Source: Paenibacillus glycanilyticus (lineage in GTDB: Bacteria > Bacillota > Bacilli > Paenibacillales > Paenibacillaceae). Taken from it: a stretch of DNA of 64,000 nucleotides. The position numbers and the translations under genes are program-made. Below, in pieces: positions 1-7,708 of this stretch (positions are counted from its first letter, which is position 1; the number at the start of each line of letters is the position of its first letter). The notes under the pieces are model-generated. The model was not told the DNA's origin and did not search any database. It saw only the letters and a list, made by a program, of their open reading frames with translations. The DNA lies in contig NZ_BSSQ01000014.1 in assembly GCF_030161375.1 (NCBI RefSeq), positions 124,001 through 188,000 on the forward strand, given 5' to 3'.

Positions 1-126
1 GAAGCTTATGGTGACACCGGATTTGGCCCCGTCAAACGCTGCTTGCGTGACGGCGTCAATCCGGCCGTTTATAGCCCCGACTACTACACTAACGACAATA
101 AAAAACAACCATATCCAGTTCACCAT
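1..126 (-). CDS. spmA: Spore maturation protein A, N-terminal part (runs off the window)
   Basis: Only the first 42 codons are present; the gene continues beyond base 1. The visible peptide begins MVNWIWLFFIVVS and continues with a GAINGR segment and GAKSGVTISF, which matches the start of SpmA, an integral membrane protein needed for spore core dehydration in B. subtilis. The ATG at 126 follows a GGGGGAGG ribosome site at about 135-142. It lies directly downstream of dacB on the same strand, the same dacB-spmA order as in B. subtilis. Identification rests on this short peptide plus gene order; the second gene, spmB, would lie outside the window. Confidence 0.85.
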   Translation of the reverse strand, partial: MVNWIWLFFIVVSVVVGAINGRIDAVTQAAFDGAKSGVTISF

Positions 127-195
127 AATTGGCTTACCTCCCCCGATTAGCCAAATGTTTGCGCTGCGCCAACTAGCGGAGCAGCATACGTTCAT

Positions 196-1374
196 CTAAA
201 ACAAAGAATCTAAAACAGAAGTTACCGAATGCAGGAAACTTTCGCGGTTACGGGCTGCCCGCTTGAAATCAAGCCATGCGGCATCCGACATCGGCTGGCG
301 TTCCGGCAAGCTAATTCTGGCGCCTCCGATATCGTATACCGGTATGGAGCCAATCTTTTGATCGTTCAAATACCATTCCAGCGCACCGCGTTCCCCAAGC
401 TTGTAATTCATTGTAGCCATATCCAGAACTACGAGACGGGATTGCAAGCTGCCCCGTTCTTCTTCCGTCAGCGGATAATAAAACGCATGGCCTACCGCGT
501 AAGGATAACCGGCTAGCGTTTGTCCTTTGCTCGCTACTTCCACTAGCGGATAGTTTCTAAAACCCCAGTCCAGCATGTTGCGGTGATCGATCCAATCGTC
601 GCGGTCGTTTAATGTTACAGCGGCGATCTGTTGACCGTCTCTAGTCGCAGAGCTGACCAGACAACGGAGCGCTTTTTTGGTATAGCCGGTTTTAACCCCG
701 TCGGCGCCTTCGTACATGGCTAACATTTTATTTTTATTGGTCCAGCTGTACTGCCATTGTTCATGCGGATTTGGAACGCTCTTCACCTTCGTGCTGACGA
801 TCTCGGCGAATACCGGATTCCGAAGGGCATAGGCCGTTAGTTTGGCAAGATCGTTCGCTGACGAATAATGCCCTTCGGCATCAAGGCCATGCGGATTTTT
901 GAATTGACTGTGGGTAAGACCCAGCATTTCCGCCTTTTCGTTCATGAGATGAACAAACCCTTCCTCCGATCCGCCAACATGCTCTGCGATTGCCGTTGCC
1001 GCATCATTGCCCGATCGAAGCATAAGCCCGTACAGCATATTGAGCAATGTCATTTCCTCATTAAGCTGTAAATAGATCGAAGAACCTTCCTTGCCGACGG
1101 CACGGTTGCTCGTTTTCACTTTGTCCGACAGTTTGCCGTGCTCTATAGCTACAATGGCCGTCATTATTTTCGTCAGGCTAGCAATCCGCATGGATTGGTC
1201 GCCATTTTCGCTGTACAGCAATCTCCCCGACTTGACGTCAATCAGCGCCGAAGCATTTGCGCTTGTATGATACGGCTTAGGCGCCGCATGCGCGGGAGCG
1301 ACAAAGCTTGTCCCCCAAATCAAACTTGCTGTCCATATTCCGATTCCTATGCGGCGAAGCTGTCTACCTATCAC
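196..1374 (-). CDS. dacB: D-alanyl-D-alanine carboxypeptidase (sporulation PBP5*)
   Basis: This encodes a 392-residue penicillin-binding carboxypeptidase that trims terminal D-alanine from peptidoglycan stem peptides, in sporulation to control cortex cross-linking. An N-terminal signal peptide ends near AHA at residue 30. The three serine-enzyme motifs are visible: SLTK at 66-69, SGN at 121-123 and KTG at 228-230. The start is GTG at 1374, with AAAGGAG about 12 bases upstream. The next gene downstream is spmA, and ytfJ lies upstream, so dacB rather than dacA/dacF is the best assignment. A sigma-E-like -10 sequence lies upstream at 1418-1425. A second paralogue, dacF, is present at 18-19 kb. 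Confidence 0.92.
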   Translation of the reverse strand: MIGRQLRRIGIGIWTASLIWGTSFVAPAHAAPKPYHTSANASALIDVKSGRLLYSENGDQSMRIASLTKIMTAIVAIEHGKLSDKVKTSNRAVGKEGSSIYLQLNEEMTLLNMLYGLMLRSGNDAATAIAEHVGGSEEGFVHLMNEKAEMLGLTHSQFKNPHGLDAEGHYSSANDLAKLTAYALRNPVFAEIVSTKVKSVPNPHEQWQYSWTNKNKMLAMYEGADGVKTGYTKKALRCLVSSATRDGQQIAAVTLNDRDDWIDHRNMLDWGFRNYPLVEVASKGQTLAGYPYAVGHAFYYPLTEEERGSLQSRLVVLDMATMNYKLGERGALEWYLNDQKIGSIPVYDIGGARISLPERQPMSDAAWLDFKRAARNRESFLHSVTSVLDSLF

Positions 1375-1417
1375 GCTTTATAATGCTCCTTTCCTATCGT
1401 CAGCCCTCACCTTGTAC

Positions 1418-1425
1418 AGTATATG
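1418..1425 (-). promoter_or_regulatory. Possible sigma-E -10 element of dacB
   Basis: On the minus strand the sequence reads CATATACT, one mismatch from the sigma-E -10 consensus CATACAMT. It lies 43 bases upstream of the dacB start. A matching -35 (KMATATT) is poor here, so the call is tentative. B. subtilis dacB is known to be sigma-E dependent. Confidence 0.35.
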
Positions 1426-1470
1426 CTTACGATGGGCAAATTAAGACATGCCTTCCCTCGAGAAATGAGA

Positions 1471-1516
1471 AAACCTCTAGCGAGGTCCCTCGGGAGTGAG
1501 CGACCGCGTTTAGAGG
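1471..1516 (-). terminator. Terminator after ytfJ
   Basis: CCTCTA with CG and GGTC (1474-1486) pairs with GACC, CG and TAGAGG (about 1502-1516) around an 18-base loop. On the minus strand the stem is followed by TTTTC. It sits between ytfJ and dacB, so it would end the ytfI-ytfJ transcript. Confidence 0.6.
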
Positions 1517-1563
1517 CGAGTGTTATTGCTGAAATTAATTTACATTCGTAATTGGCCGCTTAT

Positions 1564-2031
1564 TTAAATAAGCGTATCGTTGCCAGCTATATAGTCGCTG
1601 CTGCTTGCGCCTGTACCCGACTTGAACATCGATTGGACCTTATCGAATACTTGCGGAGCCGAGTCGATAATCCGTTCCATCAGATGGGTTTGGTTATCGA
1701 GCGGTACGATCTTGACGCCATGCGTGCCGACTACGAGAAACGCGATTGGAGTAATCGATACGCCGCCGCCGCTGCCGCCGCCAAACGGTTCGGCAATGCT
1801 GGCATTGTGATGGTTGCTTCCGTCGGACGGCGAAGAATGCTGATGCGATGAAGCGTCAAACCGGATATCGCTACCGCCCGCCACGAAACCGAAGCCAACC
1901 TTTGAGATCGGCATAATGATGCTGCCGTCCGGCGTTTGGACTGGATCGCCTACAATGGTATTGACGTCAACCATCTCTTTAATATTTTCCATCGCTGTCT
2001 GCATGAGGCCTTGAATCGGATGTTCTGGCAT
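1564..2031 (-). CDS. ytfJ: Sporulation protein YtfJ (GerW family)
   Basis: A 155-residue protein of the YtfJ/GerW family. It shows the family's typical features: an N-terminal segment beginning MPEHPIQGLM, the GDPV and DGSIIMPISKVGFGFVAGG region at about residues 28-54, a low-complexity histidine/serine stretch and a glycine-rich GGGSGGG segment at about 85-91, and a C-terminal half resembling VKIVPLD. B. subtilis GerW is a forespore protein needed for normal spore germination; its biochemical role is not known. The ATG at 2031 has a GGAGGAG ribosome site. It follows ytfI on the same strand, the ytfI-ytfJ order known from Bacillus. Confidence 0.9.
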   Translation of the reverse strand: MPEHPIQGLMQTAMENIKEMVDVNTIVGDPVQTPDGSIIMPISKVGFGFVAGGSDIRFDASSHQHSSPSDGSNHHNASIAEPFGGGSGGGVSITPIAFLVVGTHGVKIVPLDNQTHLMERIIDSAPQVFDKVQSMFKSGTGASSSDYIAGNDTLI

Positions 2032-2160
2032 TGTGGACTCCTCCTGAAGTTAAATTGTGTTTGTGCGTTATGGATGAGGACTCGCCTACACTTTTGCTAT
2101 TCTGCTCATCCCGGTAGCGGACTATGTATGGAACCAATCGTCAAACATATCCTTTGAGCC

Positions 2161-2850
2161 TTAAGCCTTGAATAACACGGCATGCCAGGCTTGTACGCCT
2201 TCCTTCGCTTTCTTAAGCCGGAATAGAAGCTTCAAACCTGCCATTATGGCGCTTCCTAACCCGATTTTGGCTATGCAGGACCATTCGGTTGTAAAACAAG
2301 TCCGGGCATAAACGGGCTGCACGTTCACGCGGGGTTCTGCTTGCAGCTTGACGAATTGGGATAACACGCCCAAGGTCGTCGTTTTGACGGACCATAACAG
2401 CCCCGTGGCCATTGCCGTCCACATCGCATCGCCAGTACCAACGGAACTGGACCACTTCCACTCCTCCAGCTTCACCTTGGCTAACGTCGCTTTTGCCCAT
2501 TTCGATAAGTTATGGGTTAATGCGGCTGCGCGCTTATATTTTTCGATCCCGGCCATCACGCGATTCGTATCGATTTCATCTTTTTTTTCATTGTTGCTGC
2601 TCATTCCAATGCTAGTCCCCATTAAATGCTCTTGCAGACGGATCGCCTTGCCGCTGAAATCAATCGAACGGATCTTAAGCTTGTAGCGCAATAAACCAAA
2701 GACCGCTTTGAATTTAATTTCGATATCGTCATTGTCGCCGTCACGCTTCATTTGACCTTGAATGACAACCGGAGAGACCAAGGTTATGAACAGGAAAAGC
2801 ACAATAAGGAGACCGGCTGCTAGTACCCAGAAATAAGGATGACCGATCAT
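2161..2850 (-). CDS. ytfI: DUF2953 membrane-anchored protein YtfI
   Basis: A 229-residue protein with one strong N-terminal membrane segment (residues about 8-30, rich in L, I, V and F) followed by a charged soluble part. The order membrane anchor, VFGLLRYKLKIR, a central KWSSSVGTGDA motif and a C-terminal CIAKIGLGSAI region matches the DUF2953 family, whose B. subtilis member is YtfI. Function is unknown. It is found beside ytfJ, which suggests a sporulation role. The ATG at 2850 is preceded by GGAGGAAG. Gene spacing to ytfJ is 129 bases, so ytfJ may also have its own promoter. Confidence 0.82.
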   Translation of the reverse strand: MIGHPYFWVLAAGLLIVLFLFITLVSPVVIQGQMKRDGDNDDIEIKFKAVFGLLRYKLKIRSIDFSGKAIRLQEHLMGTSIGMSSNNEKKDEIDTNRVMAGIEKYKRAAALTHNLSKWAKATLAKVKLEEWKWSSSVGTGDAMWTAMATGLLWSVKTTTLGVLSQFVKLQAEPRVNVQPVYARTCFTTEWSCIAKIGLGSAIMAGLKLLFRLKKAKEGVQAWHAVLFKA

Positions 2851-2918
2851 TCCATGCTTCCTCCAAGTTTACGAGATTAGGTTATTTCTAGTATGGCTTG
2901 GCAAATGGATTTCATGCA

Positions 2919-2955
2919 AAAAAAGCCCTCGGGATACGGATCCCGAGGGCTTTGC
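2919..2955 (-). terminator. Terminator of the metNIQ operon
   Basis: GCCCTCGGGA pairs perfectly with TCCCGAGGGC around a six-base loop. Read on the minus strand the stem is followed by a T-run. It begins about 10 bases after the metQ stop codon. Confidence 0.93.
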
Positions 2956-2962
2956 AAACGGA

Positions 2963-3802
2963 TTATTTAAATGCGGGCACGATTGCGCCTTTATAGGTAT
3001 CTTCGATGAATTTCTTCACATCCGGGGATTGAAGAGCTTCAGCCAAAGCCTGGATTGCTTCGGAATCCTTGTTGTCTGGACGAGATACGAGGATATTCAC
3101 GTAAGGAGAGTCGCTGCCTTCGATGAACAGAGCATCCTTTGTCGGAACAAGATCGGCTTCAAGCGCGAAGTTAGAATTGATCAGGTCAAGATCCACTTCA
3201 CCGAGAACGCGCGGTAGCGTAGCCGCTTCAACTTCCGTAATTTTCAGGTTCTTCGGATTTTCTGTAATGTCATGCACGGTAGCTGCAACGCCAACGCCAT
3301 CCTTCAGCGTGATAAGCTTGTTAGCGGCAAGCAATTGCAAGGCGCGTCCGCCATTCGTAGCGTCGTTCGGGATAGCCACTTTAGCGCCGTCTTTTAATTC
3401 ATCAATGCTTTTGATTTTTTTCGAATAAGCGCCCATTGGCTCCAAATGAACACCTGCTACGTTAACAAGGTCATAGCCATGTTCTTTATTGAAATCATCA
3501 AGATAAGGGACATGCTGGAAGAAGTTTGCGTCCAATCGCTTTTCATGTAACTGCGTATTGGGTTGAACGTAATCGTTGAATTCAACAACCTCAAGATTAA
3601 TGCCCTTTTCTTTCAAAGCTGGTTTAATGTAATTAAGAATTTCAGCGTGAGGCACCGGCGTAGCGCCAACCTTCAACGTCACTTCTTTTACTTCGTTGTT
3701 GCCGTTGCTTGCCGACGTATTGTTCTCGTCTTTCTTGGCGCCGCATGCGGATAATGCGAACACAAGCGAAAGAGCAAGCAGGATGTAACCAAATTTCTTC
3801 AT
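2963..3802 (-). CDS. metQ: Methionine ABC transporter, substrate-binding lipoprotein
   Basis: A 279-residue NlpA/MetQ-family lipoprotein that captures D/L-methionine outside the membrane and delivers it to MetI-MetN. It begins MKKFGYILLALSL, with a lipobox LSACG placing the lipidated cysteine at residue 20. The binding domain carries the family signatures VGATPVPHAEIL, the EFNDYVQPN segment, and ANFFQHVPYL. I chose ATG 3802 because it gives a proper signal peptide and has a GGAGGAAT ribosome site; an upstream in-frame extension has no signal. It is the last gene of metN-metI-metQ and is followed by a strong terminator. Confidence 0.95.
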   Translation of the reverse strand: MKKFGYILLALSLVFALSACGAKKDENNTSASNGNNEVKEVTLKVGATPVPHAEILNYIKPALKEKGINLEVVEFNDYVQPNTQLHEKRLDANFFQHVPYLDDFNKEHGYDLVNVAGVHLEPMGAYSKKIKSIDELKDGAKVAIPNDATNGGRALQLLAANKLITLKDGVGVAATVHDITENPKNLKITEVEAATLPRVLGEVDLDLINSNFALEADLVPTKDALFIEGSDSPYVNILVSRPDNKDSEAIQALAEALQSPDVKKFIEDTYKGAIVPAFK

Positions 3803-3848
3803 TTCTCTATTCCTCCATCTTCTGTATGTTGCTTCTATGATGTCCACC

Positions 3849-4526
3849 TTACTTCCGGCTGAACCGGCGAACCAAGTGGTCGCCCGCCATCTGCAGGAGT
3901 TGAACCAAAACAATAAGCAGCGCAACCGTCACGATCATAACGCTGAGTTGGAACCGCTGATAACCGTAACGAAGCGCAAGGTCGCCCAAACCGCCGCCGC
4001 CGATCACGCCTGCCATTGCCGTATATGATACCAGCGTAACGGCCGTGATCGTAATACCCGCAATTAGACTCGGTCTTGCTTCGAGAAGCAGCACGCGTCT
4101 TACGATATCCCATCTGGAAGCCCCCATTGCCTGCGCGGCTTCGATAACGCCTTTGTCCACTTCGCGCAGCGAAGTTTCAACCAACCGGGCGAAAAACGGC
4201 GCAGCCGCCACAACAAGCGGCGGAATAGTGCCTTGAACGCCAAGCGTCGTGCCCATCAGCACTTTCGTAAATGGCATGATCAGAATCATCAAAATAACAA
4301 ACGGCACGGACCGCAAAATGTTAACCACGAGCGATAAGAACCAGTATACAGCAGGTTGCTCGAGAAGCTGTTTACGCGAAGTCAAGAATAGAATGATCCC
4401 GATCAACAGACCCAGAATGACGGTAAACAACAAAGAAGCCCCCATCATGGTCAACGTATCCTTGGTCGCCGGCCAAATATCCTCCCAGCGAACATCGCTC
4501 CAGTCAATGTTTTGTTTCAGCATCAT
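3849..4526 (-). CDS. metI: Methionine ABC transporter permease
   Basis: A 225-residue inner-membrane permease with several hydrophobic helices. Near the C-terminal half it has the EAA-type loop, EAAQAMGASRWDIV, which contacts the MetN ATPase. It forms the membrane channel of the methionine importer with metN upstream and metQ downstream. Its ATG overlaps the metN stop codon (ATGA at 4523-4526), so the two are translationally coupled. The B. subtilis counterpart is called metP. Confidence 0.95.
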   Translation of the reverse strand: MMLKQNIDWSDVRWEDIWPATKDTLTMMGASLLFTVILGLLIGIILFLTSRKQLLEQPAVYWFLSLVVNILRSVPFVILMILIMPFTKVLMGTTLGVQGTIPPLVVAAAPFFARLVETSLREVDKGVIEAAQAMGASRWDIVRRVLLLEARPSLIAGITITAVTLVSYTAMAGVIGGGGLGDLALRYGYQRFQLSVMIVTVALLIVLVQLLQMAGDHLVRRFSRK

Positions 4527-5518
4527 TTCAGATCACCTACTTCCAGCCCTTTCGCCCGAAGTTCGGCGAGCACTGTGTCGATCTCTTGATCGTTGCCGAT
4601 AAATTCGATGACGAGCTGACCGTATGGCGTATTTTTCATGCGGGAGACCGTCCCTTGCAATATCGTAAATTGCACAGAAGTCGACTTCACGGCGTTAAAC
4701 AATAGCGGTTCATACGTAATCTCGCCAACATAGTTGATCTTGATCAGCCGGCCGCTTCTCGTATCGATCAGCTCGCGCGGATCAAAGGAATCGGCGATCT
4801 GGCTGACAAAATCCTTCGTGATGGAATGCTGCGGCTTCAGGAATACATCCAGCACATCGCCCATCTCGACGATATCGCCTCCGTCAATAACGGCCACGCG
4901 GTCACAGATCGCGCGGATCACATGCATCTCATGCGTAATCAGCAGAATCGTAATGCCTAGCTTCTGATTGATATCGAGAAGGAGCGACAAAATCGCGTTA
5001 GTCGTTTGCGGGTCAAGCGCCGAAGTGGCTTCATCGCAGAGCAGCACATCCGGGTTATTCGCAAGCGCTCTTGCGATTCCGACGCGCTGTTTCTGGCCGC
5101 CGGACAGTTGTGCCGGGTATTTATCCGCATGCTGTTCCAGTCCAACCAGCTTCAGCAGCTCGTCCACGCGTTCTTTGACCGCGGTCTTTGGCATCTTCGC
5201 CAGTTCCAGCGGAAACGCAATATTATCGCGGACGGTTGCCATCGAGAGCAAATTGAAATGCTGGAATATCATGCCGATTCTGCGCCGTTCCTTCTGCAGC
5301 TGCGTCGTTGATAACTTGGTCAGCTCCACGTCGCCTACCTTAACTACTCCCGATGTCGGGCGTTCAAGCAAATTGACGCAACGGAGCAATGTGCTTTTGC
5401 CGGCGCCGGAATGTCCGATAATGCCGAATATTTCACCTTTGTTAATGGTCAGGCTTATATTTTTTACAGCTTCTACGCTGTTTCCGTAAGTTTTTCTTAT
5501 GTCCAGAAGCTCTATCAG
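4523..5518 (-). CDS. metN: Methionine ABC transporter ATP-binding protein, likely CTG start
   Basis: A 331-residue ATPase that powers methionine import. The Walker A motif GHSGAGKST (residues 35-43), signature LSGGQ, Walker B VLLCDEATSALD and the switch histidine in ILLITHEMH are all present, followed by the C-terminal methionine-sensing ACT-like domain. No ATG, GTG or TTG lies upstream of Walker A in this frame. The only start that includes the P-loop and the canonical IELLDIRKTYG beginning is CTG at 5516-5518. It has a perfect GGAGG (5527-5531) eight bases upstream. A later TTG at 5389 would delete Walker A and is not credible. Confidence 0.92.
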   Translation of the reverse strand: MIELLDIRKTYGNSVEAVKNISLTINKGEIFGIIGHSGAGKSTLLRCVNLLERPTSGVVKVGDVELTKLSTTQLQKERRRIGMIFQHFNLLSMATVRDNIAFPLELAKMPKTAVKERVDELLKLVGLEQHADKYPAQLSGGQKQRVGIARALANNPDVLLCDEATSALDPQTTNAILSLLLDINQKLGITILLITHEMHVIRAICDRVAVIDGGDIVEMGDVLDVFLKPQHSITKDFVSQIADSFDPRELIDTRSGRLIKINYVGEITYEPLLFNAVKSTSVQFTILQGTVSRMKNTPYGQLVIEFIGNDQEIDTVLAELRAKGLEVGDLK

Positions 5519-5526
5519 TGGTATTA

Positions 5527-5531
5527 CCTCC
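5527..5531 (-). promoter_or_regulatory. Ribosome binding site supporting the metN CTG start
   Basis: GGAGG on the minus strand sits exactly eight bases before CTG at 5518. The nearest in-frame alternative, ATA, would be only two bases away. This spacing decides the start. Confidence 0.75.
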
Positions 5532-5611
5532 TGCTATCCATCGTATCCCATTGATGCTAGAATCCCCTGATCGGGCAGGTTCATCCTACAACTTAAAAAA
5601 CAACAAACGCC

Positions 5612-5641
5612 ATTATACCTAACTTTGTGCGTTATTGTCAC
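5612..5641 (-). promoter_or_regulatory. Sigma-A promoter of metNIQ
   Basis: On the minus strand GTGACA (5636-5641) is separated by 18 bases from TATAAT (5612-5617). The leader of about 85 bases before metN shows no S-box (SAM riboswitch) sequence or T-box, unlike B. subtilis metNPQ. Confidence 0.7.
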
Positions 5642-5653
5642 TAGATAATAAAG

Positions 5654-5695
5654 TAAAAAAAGTCCGTTACCCCAAACAAGAAGGGAATAACGGAC
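5654..5695 (-). terminator. Terminator after scpB
   Basis: GTCCGTTA (5662-5669) pairs with TAACGGAC (5688-5695). On the minus strand the stem is followed by seven T. It closes the scpA-scpB transcript just upstream of the metN promoter. Confidence 0.85.
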
Positions 5696-5743
5696 CAAAC
5701 GTTCACGGTTTCGACTTTTTTGCAGGCTAACTCAGCAGTCTAA

Positions 5744-6364
5744 TTATTCCTTGTCTTCAGGCAACGGAATAAACTCGTCGATTGTCGTTTGGCGCTCGCC
5801 CATGCGTTCGAACAGCATTTGCGTCTGTTCTTCCAGCGCCTCGTCGATATCAACTTGTCTAGGTTCCGGCAAAGCTTTGATGTTGGGCAATCCGAAATAA
5901 TCCAAAAATGATTTCGTAGTTCCGTACAATATCGGTCTGCCGATCGCTTCTGCCCGCCCGACTTCCTCGATTAAATCCTTGGACACAAGCGATTGAATCG
6001 CGCGGTCGCTCTTCACACCCCGAATCTCCTCTATATCGATCCGGGTAATGGGCTGACGGTACGCGACGATCGCCAATGTCTCCAAAGCAGCCTGCGACAA
6101 TTGGGAACGGGTAGGCGTATACGCCATGCGCTCGAAGTACAGGGCATGATCCGGATTTGTTGTCATCCGGTACGCCCCGGCGACTTCCGCCACTTGCACC
6201 CCTCGCTGCTCCCGTGCCAAGTCACGGTGTAAATCATAGACCAGATCTGCCGCCAAATCGGCGTCAAGCTCCAATATATCGGCAAGCTGACGTTTGTTCA
6301 GCCCTTCGTCTCCGGCCATAAATAACAAACCTTCAATAATTGTCTTCAACTTCGGGTAATCCAT
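5744..6364 (-). CDS. scpB: Segregation and condensation protein B
   Basis: A 206-residue winged-helix protein that, with ScpA, binds SMC to form the bacterial condensin on newly replicated DNA. The sequence has the ScpB signatures ALETLAIVAYRQPITR and EIRGVKSD and a later GRPILYGTT segment, with an acidic C-terminal tail. The start ATG at 6364 gives MDYPKLKTIIEGLLF, the standard beginning, and lies inside the 3' end of scpA (32-base overlap). An in-frame upstream ATG at 6406 would add 14 unrelated residues. It is the partner gene of scpA. Confidence 0.95.
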   Translation of the reverse strand: MDYPKLKTIIEGLLFMAGDEGLNKRQLADILELDADLAADLVYDLHRDLAREQRGVQVAEVAGAYRMTTNPDHALYFERMAYTPTRSQLSQAALETLAIVAYRQPITRIDIEEIRGVKSDRAIQSLVSKDLIEEVGRAEAIGRPILYGTTKSFLDYFGLPNIKALPEPRQVDIDEALEEQTQMLFERMGERQTTIDEFIPLPEDKE

Positions 6365-7112
6365 TGTTCGCCGCTTCTCCTCTCCAATGAATGACGATGT
6401 CATCAAACAGCTGATGCTGGAAGCAGCGAATATGTTTCATCTTCATCAGTTCCAGAATAGCAAGGAAAGTAACGACAACCTCATGTTTGTTCATGTTCTC
6501 CCGGATCAGGCGGGAGAACCGAACGGTCTCAAACTGCTTCAGAACTTCAACAATGTCCCGGATCCGGTCCTTGACGGAAATTTCATCCCTCTGCACCGTT
6601 GCTACTATGTTTCGGCGCGCCGCTCTGCGCAGCGCCCGCTGGAAGGCGGCGATCAGGTCAGAGACATGAAGACCCTCGAGCGGATTGACGAACTCTTCTT
6701 TCATGTATGGCGTCATATCATCCGGCTCCCGGGAATACACAAGACTGCGTTCTGTTTCCTTCTCCCGAAGCTGTTCTGCAATTTGCTTGAATTTACGGTA
6801 TTCGACCAGCTTCTGAATAAGCTCGTCCCTCGGATCAAGGCCGTCATCCGGCCATTCTTCATAGAAGTCCTCAAACACGGGAGGTTTCGGCAGAAGCTGC
6901 TTGCTCTTGATGGCGAGCAAAGTTGCCGCCATGACAAGAAACTCGCTCGTGAGCTCCAGCTCGAGCTCTTTCATCGCGTTTAAGTAATCCATATATTGAT
7001 CCGTTATTTCACTAATCGAAACCTCATGGATGTCGATCTCTGACTTATCGATAAGATGAAGCAGCAAATCGAGCGGTCCTTCAAAGGATTCCAACTTGTA
7101 ATGCATCGTCAC
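6333..7112 (-). CDS. scpA: Segregation and condensation protein A
   Basis: A 259-residue kleisin that bridges the SMC heads and ScpB. The N-terminal YKLESFEGPLDLLLHLI motif is the family hallmark, followed by LVMAATLLAIKSKQLLP and an acidic linker, and the C-terminal winged helix region TFLAILELMK. The annotated start is GTG at 7112; ATG two codons later (7106) is equally possible, and the ribosome site for either is weak. Its 3' end overlaps scpB. It lies directly downstream of ribH, as in B. subtilis. Confidence 0.94.
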   Translation of the reverse strand: MTMHYKLESFEGPLDLLLHLIDKSEIDIHEVSISEITDQYMDYLNAMKELELELTSEFLVMAATLLAIKSKQLLPKPPVFEDFYEEWPDDGLDPRDELIQKLVEYRKFKQIAEQLREKETERSLVYSREPDDMTPYMKEEFVNPLEGLHVSDLIAAFQRALRRAARRNIVATVQRDEISVKDRIRDIVEVLKQFETVRFSRLIRENMNKHEVVVTFLAILELMKMKHIRCFQHQLFDDIVIHWRGEAANNGLPEVEDNY

Positions 7113-7190
7113 TTCTTTACGATCCCCCTGCCATATGCAAACGGCTGACGTCCTATCAACAAGTGACGCAGCATAATTTGAGCTAGTACT

Positions 7191-7661
7191 CTAATTATGC
7201 AGTAATTTCGACAAATTTGCCATCTCTATTGCAGAAACAGCCGCCTCATAACCTTTGTTCCCTGCTTTTGTACCCGCGCGTTCAATCGCTTGCTCAATGG
7301 AATCTACCGTCAACACGCCAAAAATCGTCGGCACGCCGGTCTTTAGAGCGATTGCGGCTACCCCTTTGGCTGCTTCGTTACATACGTAATCAAAGTGTGG
7401 AGTTGATCCCCGGATAACGGCGCCAAGCGTAATTACGGCATCGTATTTGCCGCTTTCGGCCATTTTTTGCGCGATAAGAGGAATTTCGAAAGCGCCCGGC
7501 ACCCAAGCGATATCTACGTCTCCGTCGTTTGCTCCGTGGCGTTTGAAGCCATCAAGCGCGCCGCCAAGCAATTTACCCGAGATAAATTCATTAAACCGTC
7601 CAACTACAACCCCAAATCGAAGTCCTTCCGATACAACACTTGCTTCAAATACGTTTGGCAT
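7191..7661 (-). CDS. ribH: 6,7-dimethyl-8-ribityllumazine synthase
   Basis: A 156-residue enzyme that condenses 5-amino-6-ribitylaminouracil with dihydroxybutanone phosphate to form lumazine, the direct riboflavin precursor. Motifs seen include [10 protein letters not shown], the [10 protein letters not shown] loop and [15 protein letters not shown]. Length is normal for the icosahedral 60-mer type. It is the last gene of the rib operon and probably shares the FMN riboswitch control with ribD, ribE and ribBA. The start ATG at 7661 has a GGAGG site. Confidence 0.97.
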   Translation of the reverse strand: MPNVFEASVVSEGLRFGVVVGRFNEFISGKLLGGALDGFKRHGANDGDVDIAWVPGAFEIPLIAQKMAESGKYDAVITLGAVIRGSTPHFDYVCNEAAKGVAAIALKTGVPTIFGVLTVDSIEQAIERAGTKAGNKGYEAAVSAIEMANLSKLLHN

Positions 7662-7708
7662 AATTAAATCCTCCTAGTGTTTTGCTTATTATATTAGTTG
7701 CGTTTGCC

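Noticed and set aside
4523..5389. Short form of metN starting at TTG 5389
   Set aside because: It would lack the Walker A P-loop and has no ribosome site; the CTG start at 5518 is better supported.
5519..5641. S-box or T-box leader of metN
   Set aside because: None of the conserved S-box or T-box blocks is seen in the short leader.
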